Shown here one piece after another: positions 1 through 10,525 of a stretch of DNA of 34,317 nt. Positions within the stretch are counted from its first letter, which is position 1, and each line of letters opens with the position of its first letter. The translations under genes were made by a program, and so were the position numbers. The notes below the pieces were generated by a model that did no database searches, was not told where the DNA came from, and worked only from the letters and a program-made list of their open reading frames with translations. Source of the DNA: Bisporella sp. PMI_857 (taxonomy: Eukaryota; Ascomycota; Leotiomycetes; Helotiales; Helotiaceae); contig JAJSPD010000175.1 in the NCBI GenBank assembly GCA_021307315.1, positions 1-34,317 of the forward strand, given 5' to 3'.

Positions 1-188
1 TCATAGTTTCGGGTTTATCCTACTCTTAGACTTCGGGGTCTGGTTAAGGTTCGAGGCATGACTCAGTCTGCGATGCAATCCTAATTAGACCGAACCTTAT
101 TTACTCGTTTTTATAAGGCTGGGTTTCTTAGCATATCCCCACCCTTCCCACAATGTTGCCCTCAACCTCTTCTGTCTAATAACGTACG

Positions 189-1525
189 ATGGGCCAAACT
201 CATTTGACGGACTCCCAGATACATACCCTCGTCATTGTCGAGAAAACTAGTGCCGTTCTTTCCCTAATCGGAACTACACTCATCATCACTACCTACTTAA
301 GCATAAAATCCTTCCGGAAGTTGTCAACGACACTTATTTTCTATGCATCTTTCAGTAATGTCCTCTCCAATGCTGCCCACCTCGTTGGCGTGGCAGGAAT
401 CAGAGCCGGGCGTAATAGCGCACTCTGCCAAGTTCAAGCCTTCCTTCAGCAGTCGTAGGTATTTCGCCTTGAAATTGAGTGTTAACGAGCTAACGCACCG
501 AATTCTGTAGGTTCATGCCTGCAGATGTGCTTTGGTCCTTAGCTATGGCTATTAATGTCTACCTTGCGATTTTTCATCAATATAATGCTACATCATTAAT
601 GAAGTTGAATCGGATATACTTCCTCATCTGCTACGGGCTACCTTTTGTGCCAGCCTTCGTCTGTCTATTTATTGGGTCCAAAGTTCGTGGGAAAATATAT
701 GGAGACGCTACTGTATGCTGTCTAATGTTCTTTCTTGTTATTGTGATGCTGAAAATGTCTTAACAGTTATGGTGCTGGATCTCAACCGACTGGGCGACCC
801 TACGAATCACCGCATTTTATGCCCCGATCTGGATAGTTATGTTAACTACGATTGTCATATACATCCTGGTTGGCAACATGATTTTTAAGAAGCGCAGAGA
901 GATCAGAAGTTTGTCTTATGGTGATAAGCGCTTTAACGGACGGAACAACAGGCTCTTCGGTAGAATTAACACAACCAAAGTCCAGATTTCCAGCAATATT
1001 CGACAAGGCAAAGGGTCCTATGGTAGCCTGGTATACAAAGAACTTTCGCCACCTGACACAGTTGCAATGAGAGACCGATATTCCATCTCGATATCTGGCC
1101 CGCCGCCTGACCCAGAGAGCCAGCCCTCTAGATCATCATATATGCAAGCCACTGATAGCCGCTTCCGTCGAGGAGGATTAGACAGTGTCACGTATGCATA
1201 TACAAAATGCGCTGTGCTTTTTGCTGTTTCATTGCTTATTACATGGGTACCTTCCAGCGCAAATCGTGTGTACAGTCTCGTGGCTAGAGGAACCGTTAGC
1301 TACCCTCTAAATGCCTTTTCAGCATTAGTACTCCCTCTCCAAGGCTTTTGGAACAGCATTATTTATTTCGCCACGTCAATAGCGGCTTGTAAGGAAGCCT
1401 GGGGATCGAGACCGAGCATACGGTGGAACAAATCGCATGTGCATTTGAGCTCGACTGGTAGCCATGATCAGGGAACTGAAAGTATGATCGAATTGTCCAC
1501 AAATATGCCTAACCGTTCACCTTGA
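189..1525 (+). CDS. Seven-transmembrane GPCR, cAMP-receptor-like (fungal Git3/Dicty_CAR type)
   Basis: Plasma-membrane receptor expected to signal through a heterotrimeric G protein; the ligand is unknown. I read three exons, 189-454, 511-712 and 767-1525, giving about 408 aa. The introns (455-510 and 713-766) have GT..AG ends, and removing them restores the frame across FLQQS-FMPADVLW and GDAT-LWCWIS. The second junction recreates the LWCWI segment before helix 5, typical of this family. Seven hydrophobic helices are visible, near residues 13-40, 45-70, 85-110, 122-142, 168-196, 302-322 and 333-358. A polar loop of about 100 residues, rich in Ser, Arg and Pro, lies between helices 5 and 6, followed by a cytoplasmic tail. 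Helix 3 is preceded by a Cys (ALCQV) that could form the usual extracellular disulfide. The start is the first ATG of the open frame. The family is clear; the subclass (GprH-like) is inferred. Confidence 0.85.
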
Positions 1526-3118
1526 ATCGACAGATTGATTATACCTGGTCTGTTTGACTATGTTCTCCCTTGATAAAGCAACACCCATTACGAACAAAAG
1601 AGAAACTACACTAGAACCTAGTATCTAAGTAAAAGAAGGAGGCGCCTGGATATCTGCCTCCATGGAGCTATCTAGGCTATAAACAAAAGGGGTGATAGTT
1701 CTTTTCACATCTGACTAAGTCACAACAGTTCACAATAAATGATTGCAATGTGAGGCTACAATGGGATGAAAGAAAAGAGGTTATCCGTCTTCAATTGAAC
1801 CCTAGAACTTTGCAACACCTTGGGACTCCTCGCCATCCAGGACATCTACCGCCATCACTATCACAGATGCGCTTTCTCTGAGTCAATATCTTGCATGGAA
1901 TAAATCTCGGCGGCATATCGAAGCTAGACGCCAGGATGCGAAGAGAAGTGTCTGGTAGCTGTGGGAATGCAAGGTGATTTTACGGATATTGATGGTAAAG
2001 ATCTAGCCAATTTGAATACGGATAGTGAGCCACAATTGCCTCGACTATAGGGAGAGGGCTCTGCTAATGTTCCTAATCCTCCTCTTGATCTAGCCATTGG
2101 CGCAACATACGAAAGTTTTATTCGATATTAGACAATACCAAGTGGGAGTATTGTCATCATGCAAAGAAAATTGATTTGAAATGAAGCTCTTTTCCAATGA
2201 GGTTTATCATGACATGAAATCTCCGTGATCTTACAGGTGATGGCCCTTCGATCCAGCTTCGGAAACTGGATCCAGGGGATATACCAGCCTAGTTTCCTGA
2301 TTTACCAGATCTTGAAGAGCAGATTATTGCTCCTGCACACGTGAAGTTAATTATGAGGAGAGACTGGTGACCTCCGATGTAAATAGCCAGGGTACTGTAG
2401 TGGTTTCATGCAATCTAGAGTCTCTTTAGAGGCAAATACTGATAGACGCCTGGGCTGCCCAATTCTAGGCTCTGGCTTGAGGTCTCATTTGGGCTGATCG
2501 CTCCTGTGCTTGGCGAGAGTCTCGTGCGACGAACGCACGCTGAGCCGGGTACAGCCAGAAACTTTTCGGTGCTACTATTGGGAATTGCTGCTTGTGAAGA
2601 AGGAAACCCCCCACATGTGGTCAAGAAAGAAAAGAAAAAATTGCTTGACACAGGACACGCCAGGAGCAGAACACCATGAAAAGGATCGGGACTAGGATGA
2701 AGTTGAGCAGAGCGGTGTGATACCAGAGTATGGAGAGGTGAACCAAATATAAATTTGGCGCACGCGATCTATATTACGTTGCAACAACGTTCAATGATTT
2801 TTTTTAATTGTTATTGATAAGTAAAAGTATGGTTGTAAATGGTGATTCAGCTCTTACGACCCTGTTCACGTGCCAACTCGTTAGCACTAAGCTAATTATT
2901 TAGCGTGGCGCTAATGCGCGCCGTTTCAATTGTAAAAACGACGGTGGCTAAGTAAAAAGCAGTGGCCGGCTATTTCTACATATAAAAGCCTACCACTATC
3001 ATTCAGCTACTATATCCTCGCATTTTGTGCCTTTTCTCTTAGAATAGAGCGGAGTTGATCATTCTCAAATCTCTAGTTAGAAACGTTGCCTAAAGCTGAG
3101 GCCCCTTCCCTCTACAAT
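1526..3118. other. Intergenic region, no gene supported
   Basis: About 1.6 kb between the GPCR stop and the monooxygenase start. Two short open frames overlap antiparallel around 2415-2695, but neither resembles a known family. The stretch 1800-2700 reads like degenerate coding sequence with many stops in all frames, and I could not assign it. The last 150 bp are probably the monooxygenase promoter. Confidence 0.5.
2981..2988 (+). promoter_or_regulatory. Candidate TATA box for the monooxygenase gene
   Basis: TATAAAAG lies 138 bp upstream of the ATG at 3119, followed by a pyrimidine-rich stretch that could hold the transcription start. Position and match are good, but it is motif evidence only. 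Confidence 0.45.
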
Positions 3119-5258
3119 ATGGAGGGCATTAAGGTCGCTGTCATAGGCTTAGGTATGGCGCTACCTCTCCGGGTGTTAAATGCATAAACTAAATCTATAT
3201 GAACCTATACAGGTCCAGCAGGGCTCACAGCTCTTAAGACTCTGCGCGAAGAGGGTTTCAACGCCATTGCTTTTGAGAGACGAGAAAAGATCGGCGGGCT
3301 CTGGTCCTATAGCAGCAACACAACTTTCACCACTGTTTTAGATGATACGATCTCTAACGCCAGTAAATTCGTGGTGAGCAGGCACAATTGAAAATTATCG
3401 ACACAGCAGGCAAGACTTACGTATACTGATGGATCCAGTCTGGCTTCAGTGATTTCCCATTTCCCAAAGGTATATTTTCTCTCTAAAACCTTTTAGACTC
3501 TGCGACGCCTTTGGCTGAATCAGGTGTTAATTTACACTCACTTGTTTAGACTCTCCTGTATACTTCACGGGAACTCAAGCCTCAGAGTATTTTGAGTCAT
3601 ACGCTCGGCACTTCAACCTTCGGCAGTATATCCGCTTTAATATTTCTGTCACCAAAGTGGTTCGCAACTCCTCTGACAGCGCCTGGGATGTCCACATTAC
3701 AAATTCGGATGGAGAAAATGTCCTGAGCTTTGACAAGGTAGTGTTCGCTCACGGATCCGAAGGAGCCCCTGTTTTTCCCCTCATGTCAAATCGTGACAAG
3801 TTCAAGGGGATCGTTATGCATGCACAAGCTTACAGGAAGTGAGTTCCGCCATAATATCGAGCAATGTCACCTCAAAAGCGTGACTAACTTCCGCTCATCC
3901 AAGTTCAACGCTCTTCAAAAATAGACGCGTCCTTATTGTAGGCAACGGAAATACGGCCTGTGAATTATCGGTCATGCTTGCCAAGCACGCATCAAAGGTC
4001 TACCAATCCTACCGTCGGGGCCGCATCATGTTCTCCCGGTGTGACAATAATGGAGTCCCACTGGACTCCCAGTTCACCTGGCCGGTTATGCGCCTGAAGT
4101 ACTTTCTCGATAGCATCATCCCATGGCTAACATGGCCGTTCGCAAATCGGTTCATGCGGGATATGATGATAAGCCATGCAGCAAGGTCGGAGCCTGTGCA
4201 GCCTGGTGAATCTCGTGCCAAAATTTTGAAGCGCACCGAAATAAGGATGAGAAAGGAGTGGCGGCTTCTTCCATGTGCAAGCATGGCGCATGTTAATCCG
4301 GCTGTGCAGGAGGAGTACATACCCACCCTTCGCAGTGGAGATGTTACGCCATTACACGGTTTCGTTGACTTCGCTGGCGACAACCAGGTACTTCTAGCGA
4401 ATAACACCGTAGTAGAAGTCGACGCCGTACTTTTCTGTACTGGATACGACATGGACTTCAGTATCATGCCCGAACTTGAAATGAATGGTGCATGCGGCGT
4501 ACCGTTAGAAGTAGCTGGGAAGCGCAATTTAGAGCGAACGACGAACTGTGAAGAGCATAGTGGCATTAACGACGATGGACAACAACCGCGACTTCCCCGC
4601 TTGTTCCAGATGCTATTTCCTCCACGCTGGGCCTCGTCTATCGCTTTCCTTAGCTGGCTCGCGCCTCAAGAAAATGTCTGGTGCGTCTCAGAACTCGCAG
4701 CTATCGCCATTACTCAGATCTGGGCGGCTGAGACAGCCAAAGCCAAAGGCCACCGTGAGGTTCAATCACATGATAGCAGGTACCGCCCACCGGCGCTCCT
4801 CCCGCCAGCAAGCGAGATGAACGACCAAATTGATGCCTACCACACCTGGTTCCGGGTCGCATGGCAAAAAGAACGTTCCGTCCTCAGCGGCTACATCCAC
4901 CATCCTCACAAGTTTTACCGTTTCCTCCACGAAGCTGCTGGGACCGGTCTATATGACAATCTCGACCACGTGTTCACTGCCCGGGGATGGCGGCTGTGGT
5001 GGAAAGATCGCGACCTTTGGAAGTGGCTGGCCAAGGGTCCGATAAACAGTTATTCGTGGCGTCTGTTTGATACGAACCCTGAGTGTATACCTGGGTGTGG
5101 GAGGAAGGTATGTCCTGAGGCTAAGAAGATGGTCAAAGAAGCGGTCAGTATAGTTCCATGATATATATTAGTCGAGGTTATTTCTAGCTGATACTAATGT
5201 TTGTTAGTATGAGGCTTGGGAGGACTATAAGCGGCAGATACAAAGAAAGTGGGTGTAA
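3119..5258 (+). CDS. Flavin-containing monooxygenase (FAD/NADPH-dependent, fungal FMO-like)
   Basis: Predicted to use FAD and NADPH to oxygenate a small nucleophilic or metabolite substrate, which is unknown. Six exons fit: 3119-3152, 3213-3373, 3439-3469, 3550-3838, 3904-5143 and 5208-5258, about 601 aa. Splicing rebuilds the N-terminal FAD fingerprint GLGPAGLTAL near residue 10, a following FERREKIGGLW segment, and TISNASKFVSGFSDFPFPK. The FMO signature FKGIVMHAQAY, the NADPH-binding VGNGNTACEL and the C-terminal FCTGYD are all present. Without the last intron the frame ends at 5161. Removing 5144-5207, which holds a plausible branch site ACTAAT, adds a Lys/Arg-rich tail ending RKWV, and I prefer that model although its donor GTCAGT is weak. 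The NADP site is GNGNTA rather than the more common GxGNS. No signal peptide is seen. A 185-residue antisense open frame within exon 5 is a shadow. Confidence 0.9.
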
Positions 5259-6824
5259 AGCGATGCTCTATGCTCTGTATATGGCAAAACGCTACCAGGG
5301 GCGGGTTGCGAACTTTGCGCTTGATGATTTTGCAGCGGTATACTACTGATACATGATCACATATTTGACATGTGATTATCCTTATCCCTTAAACCGCCAG
5401 TGCGGCGGGATTCATTAAGTAACAAGGGTCTTCAGCCAATCAGAATGCATATTTCAAGTCAAATTCATTGAAATCTACTTTTTATTCCATCCACTTACTC
5501 AAAACAATTACTTGTCAAACAACAAAGTGCTAAATATATTATATATACAAATTTCAATGCAGAAAAATGCTTGTTTTGTTTAGTATTATGTAAGACGGTT
5601 AGAGAGGCATAGCTTAGGTTGTAGGTCTGTTACGTGATAGAGTTTGCAAGAGTCTGAGGACTTTTTTGGAGTCTAGGACTTTAGCAAAAGAAATAAACTC
5701 TAGCATGTTACATAGTATATAAGTGGCCTATGTCACGGCGCACTCTGTGCATTTACGGATACAGCGGGCAACGGTTGTATAATATGGGAGAATCTAAAGC
5801 TAAGGGAAAAAAAGGTGCTCGAAGAGAGTAGGCTATATATACACGTGAGAAGCTCTGGGAGCTCGGCTACAATAGGTCACGTGTGATTCATGGAAAGGAC
5901 ATGAAAGCCTAGTTTCTAAACTAAAAGAATTTCTTTTAGAAATAGAGCCAGGTCGTGTTTTACTAGACTCGAATAGGAATAGCAACCACGATAATAACGT
6001 GATACTATGTGACAATTTTACATAACTCACCAACGCGTGTTTCTTCTCAAGTAAACTTCGGCTTATTTAGTGCAATGTTAGCAGTAGCCTGAAAAAGATT
6101 GCTGGCAACTCGCGCTTTAAAAGGCCGGCCATGAACCTATTACATTATCCCCTAACCTTTCCTTGGCCCTGGATACCCCTCTCCTGAAGCTCCGGCTTCT
6201 AGACAAACTACGGCGCTTGGCGTCAGGTGACGTACCACAATTTAGTATCATTTCTTAGCCTACAATGCAACCCCTCACGTCTCAGTCTTCTCTGCCTTTA
6301 GTGCCCCCTTAATCTCGCATCTTTTTTTCCACATTTGTAGGGCCTAGTCCAAGAGCCCTGTCTCAGGGGATGGTGCGAATCACATGACAACTCCTGAGGT
6401 GCCGAAACCCTAATTCTCAGTTACTCCAATACCACTACCATCCACTTCAAACTACCCTCATCATTTTTCTCCGCTTGTGATGCCGTTTGTTCTGTCCTCA
6501 GATACCCCATTCTACCCAACAGCCGGGCGTCATGGATCTTCCTTCTCCTCCAAGCCAGCTAGGTCGTATCGTCCAAGGGGTTAGAACCGACGCCATATGC
6601 CTTCAACATCTATTCCGGGTTGAGATATGCCGATATCAAGTTTACAAGAAATGAAACTTTCGAGCGCTGTGATAGTGCCCCCTTAGCAGCCAGCCCATTG
6701 ATATATAAACGCCGTCTGTAAATCGTGGTGATGGGCTCTCGAGATCAGCCATGAGCAAAGTGAGCAAGTTGCATACGCGCATATCACTTTCTCTTAACAG
6801 CTGTATTTACCCGCACCCACGGCC
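5259..6824. other. Intergenic region, no gene supported
   Basis: About 1.57 kb. The left half (5400-6060) is AT-rich without a credible reading frame. The right half is mixed, and the last 130 bp form the likely GH51 promoter. A TTAGCC hexamer at 6255-6260 (reverse of GGCTAA, an XlnR-type core) lies about 565 bp upstream of the GH51 start; one copy at that distance is weak evidence. Confidence 0.5.
6702..6709 (+). promoter_or_regulatory. Candidate TATA box for the GH51 gene
   Basis: TATATAAA lies 123 bp upstream of the ATG at 6825, a normal spacing for a fungal promoter. Motif evidence only. Confidence 0.45.
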
Positions 6825-8896
6825 ATGGCCATGACAAAACTGCTTTGCTCTCTACTGGCAACTCTGCTGCCCTTAGCGGCAGCACAGCGCCAGACATTGA
6901 CTGTGGCTGCAAGCGGCGGGAACCAATCCAGCCCTCTGTTGTATGGCACATTGTATGAGGTAAGCCGCCGAAACGCTAGCCGGCGGTATACATCACTTCC
7001 ACTTCTGCTTTCCCTAATTCTGCTGGATAGGACATTTACCATTCCGGAGATGGCGGCTTGTACGCAGAGCTCATTCGTAACCGTGCCTTTCAAGGTTCCT
7101 CTCAGAATGGGCAGGCAAGCTTAGTGCGGACAACTAACTTCTGGCACCCTATCGGAAATGTTGGGTTATCTGTGGAGCAGTCCTATCCAGCTCTATCTGC
7201 GTCTCTGACATACGACTTGCGAATTGATGTTCCTGCTGGCACCACTGGCCAGATTGGCTTCTACAATGATGGCTTTTGGGGATTCCATGTCGACGCTACC
7301 AAGCGTTATGCTGCGAGCTTCAGTATTAAAGGAGATTTTAACGGTGACGTAACTGTTGGCTTCAACAACACCCTCTCGGGCAGGCCACTGTCTAGTACCA
7401 AGATAAAGGTCAAATCTGTAAATGGAAAATGGACTTCTATCGCCCCTGTCGTCTTTCAGCCCTCGTCCACACCGGGCACTCCTAATAACACGTTTACATA
7501 TTTGTTTGACGGTGCTCAACTTGCGGGAAAGAGCATTCAGGTTAACCTGCTTAGCGTCTTTAAGCAGACCTACAATGACCGAGCTAATGGCGTGAGACAA
7601 GATCTAGCGGCATCGTATGATGGACTGAAGAGCACCTGGGTTCGCCTTCCCGGTGGGAACAACATGCAAGGCCTAAGCATTGGCAATGAATGGCATTGGG
7701 ATCGCACGTATGGAGATCTGAGGGATCGAACTGGACATATAGGAGTCTGGGGTGACTATCAAACCGACGGGTTTGGGGTGCTGGAAATGATGCAGTGGGC
7801 GACAGATGCGAATCAGGCAATAGTCCTTGGATTGTTTGCTGGCCTGCATATTGGCGGCGCTGTAGTATCGGAAGCCAATCTTAGCGGGTACGTTGACTCA
7901 ACCATGAATTATCTTGAGTTTCTGAAGGTAAGTTCCATTAGTTACAGTGACCCGAGCATGGCCGATACTGCATGATACTAATTGGCATATTAGGGAGATG
8001 TGTCTACCACCTGGGGTGCACGGCGAGCAAGCCTTGGCTTTCTAACTCCATTCAAAATAAGCTACATCGAGATCGGGAACGAGGATTACCTCGGCGGAGG
8101 TGCGGCATCATACTATTCGTATCGATTCGAGGCCTTCTACAACCGTATCAGAGCGAAATATCCGGATATTGCTCTAATTTCGACTATTTTTCCTCCTCCT
8201 GTTCCAGGACCTAACACCTGGGTTGACCTCCACTTTTACTACAACCAAAACACCTTTGTCTCACTCTACGATAGATTTGATAACGCAAATCGGAGCTTGC
8301 CTATCCTTGTCGGCGAGTATGCCTGCATTTTCGAGTTCGCCAATGGTTATCCAGAGATTGGGGCCCAAACTATGGGCATGGCCTTGGCCGAAGGTATCAT
8401 GTTGCTCGGGGCTGAGCGCAACTCCGACATTGTAAAGGGAACAGCTTATGGTGCACTGATCAAAGAATATAATGAAGAACCTGAGACGGTTGCTGTTATC
8501 AAGCATACTGCAAACCAGGTCCTTCATTCCACAAGTTACTACATCCAGCAACTATTTTCTCAGTATAAGGGCGAAGAGACTGTTGCCGTCACTACCGAAT
8601 TTGGATTGGGTATTGACCCACTCTACTGGTCTGCCACGCGCACAGGCTCCACTCGCTACCTTAAGATAATCAACTATTACAACACGGGCAGTGTTGTTGA
8701 TGTCGTGCTCCAAGGTCCCCATTTAATGACCGCTACTGTCGTCACCCTCACTGCACCGGACTGTTCTTCAACCAATAAACTGCCTCAGCTCGGCGGTGAG
8801 TCAACATTGATTTCCGAATCAACTCTTCCTGAGGTCAATGGCAAATTCACCGTCGCCTTTGGGAGCCATTGTGAGGTCAAGGTTTTGATTGCCTGA
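6825..8896 (+). CDS. Secreted GH51 alpha-L-arabinofuranosidase
   Basis: Releases terminal alpha-L-arabinofuranosyl residues from arabinan, arabinoxylan or pectin side chains outside the cell. Exons 6825-6959, 7031-7927 and 7994-8896 give about 644 aa, normal for fungal GH51. Residues 1-20 form a signal peptide (LLCSLLATLLPLAAA, likely cut before Q). The first intron removal restores YEDIYHSGDGG and YAELIRNRAFQ, the N-terminal GH51 landmark. RLPGGNN and the catalytic acid/base motif EIGNED follow, and VGEYA carries the likely nucleophile Glu. A second ATG two codons downstream (6831) is an alternative start with the same signal peptide. Odd point: fungal homologues usually have EDINHSGDGG, whereas here Asn is Tyr. 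Both catalytic Glu residues are present, so the enzyme is probably active. It lies upstream of a GH78 pseudogene and a sugar porter on the same strand. Confidence 0.95.
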
Positions 8897-10525
8897 GTAT
8901 TAACTGAAATAGTCGCTACCGTATGCCAATCTTATTTTAGATATGAATAATATATTATTTACTATGTTTTTCTTTGCTTCACGGCAATTGGTTGATAAAA
9001 CACTGGCGGAAACAAAAGACCGGAAGGAGAGTATTAATTATATACAGAGAGATGCTTTTGTTTGTTATGTAGTCGCGAGACTAAGGAAGCCTTATAAGTA
9101 AAGAAGAGTACGCTATACAAGCGGGAGGAAGAAGATCGGGTAGAGGCAGAACAACTAGAGATGTTACAGCAAGACCCATTCCTCCAGTTCTCCAGTCTCA
9201 GCATCCCTATTACAGGGTAAATAGGCCGGTTCTGCCTTGCTTTTTAATGGTGTTTCCTGCGAATCTATAGTGTATCGTTTACACCAAGTAAATCCATACT
9301 CCAAGTTGCTCCCATACAGAATGCTCCTGCTGGAGACCGAACAGACTACCATTCCAATCCAAGAGGCTCCAGGGGATGACGTTAGATTTCGGGTGATCAT
9401 ATCAAAATGCAACCTTTACTCAAGATTACAACGATTGGCACTTCTAACTACAACCCATAGCATTGTGTACGGTGAGCGTGGGACTGTATAAGTAGGAATG
9501 TTAGTAGCTACGGCCATATAAACTCAGTCATCTAGGCAAGCCGACATACTAAAAAACAAAAATGACAGAATTAAAAACTGACTACCGTAAAGAGGGATGA
9601 GTAAAGGCGCAAAGGGAACTGGCGATTATTCAAGCTTGGAATATCAATCAATCTATTTAAGGCTGTTTGAAATATACGTTCAAGTTATATACTACCCCAA
9701 GCTGCACTTTTGCTTCCTCATAGATCACTCTGAAATTCCGAGGGGTTTTGTTGTATTTGGTACGAATTAGACTTTATAGCGCATATCCATAAAATAGAGG
9801 GTTAGTAGTTAACAATAGCTATTTGGTGTAGGCTTCTTCGGCTGCTCTTCTACTATAGAAGCACCTGGGAAGAAGAAGCTTTAGTGTTCTTCTTAAGCTT
9901 CGTAGTGTTGTGCAATCCTTAGGGAATGTATAATATGCTTGATGCACGTAGTGTTGATACAATTTACGATAAAAACGTAGATGGTAAAAATTACTGAATT
10001 CCTTTCATACTTAGTTCAGAATCCATATTTAGGAAAGGTAACTAATCCAATCTAGATTGGATCAATAAAAAATACACCCGCGACTTTCGTTTTCGAATAA
10101 ATCCCAACCCGATTACCAAGTACCTTGAGGGGGATCTACAAAGGTTTCCAACTTTCTGGTACGGCAGGTTGTCTGCTAGACTCAGCGCCACCCGTTATGG
10201 GAACTCTCGTGTGCCTCTACATGGCTTGCTCCTCTAATAAGCGCACCAACCAACTGCTTCCTGTCCTCTTACCCCATTCTGTACTTCCAGAGCCTCGCCC
10301 TTAATAAGTCGTTGCGGGGAATCAACTTTCCATGTGACAAAAAACGAAAACCGACCACAGAACCGACTGCTTCGGCCGATCTCCCTCACAAGGCAAGATT
10401 AAGCCTAACCGCTAATTGCAAATGTATAGAACATTGTATATTTACAAGTAATATCAAAAAGCTTTGGGTGCGGCATGATATATATCTATGTCGTTGTCTG
10501 TCTATGATTGCTGACATACTCCACA
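8897..10525. other. Intergenic region, no gene supported
   Basis: About 1.6 kb, AT-rich around 9500-10080. Two small overlapping antiparallel frames (9164-9491) lack any recognisable domain. It holds the 18-bp palindrome listed separately. Its right end would have been the promoter of the ancestral rhamnosidase gene. Confidence 0.5.
10045..10062. repeat. Perfect 18-bp palindrome
   Basis: ATCCAATCTAGATTGGAT reads the same on both strands, and the symmetry stops at the next base on each side. It could be a dimeric regulator site, contains a CCAAT motif on each strand, or may be chance. It lies about 480 bp before the rhamnosidase pseudogene. Confidence 0.6.

Noticed and set aside
4009..4566. 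185-codon minus-strand open frame
   Set aside because: It lies antisense within the large coding exon of the flavin monooxygenase and resembles no protein family; it is a shadow of that frame.
7193..7600. 135-codon minus-strand open frame
   Set aside because: Antisense to the GH51 coding exon; no family features.
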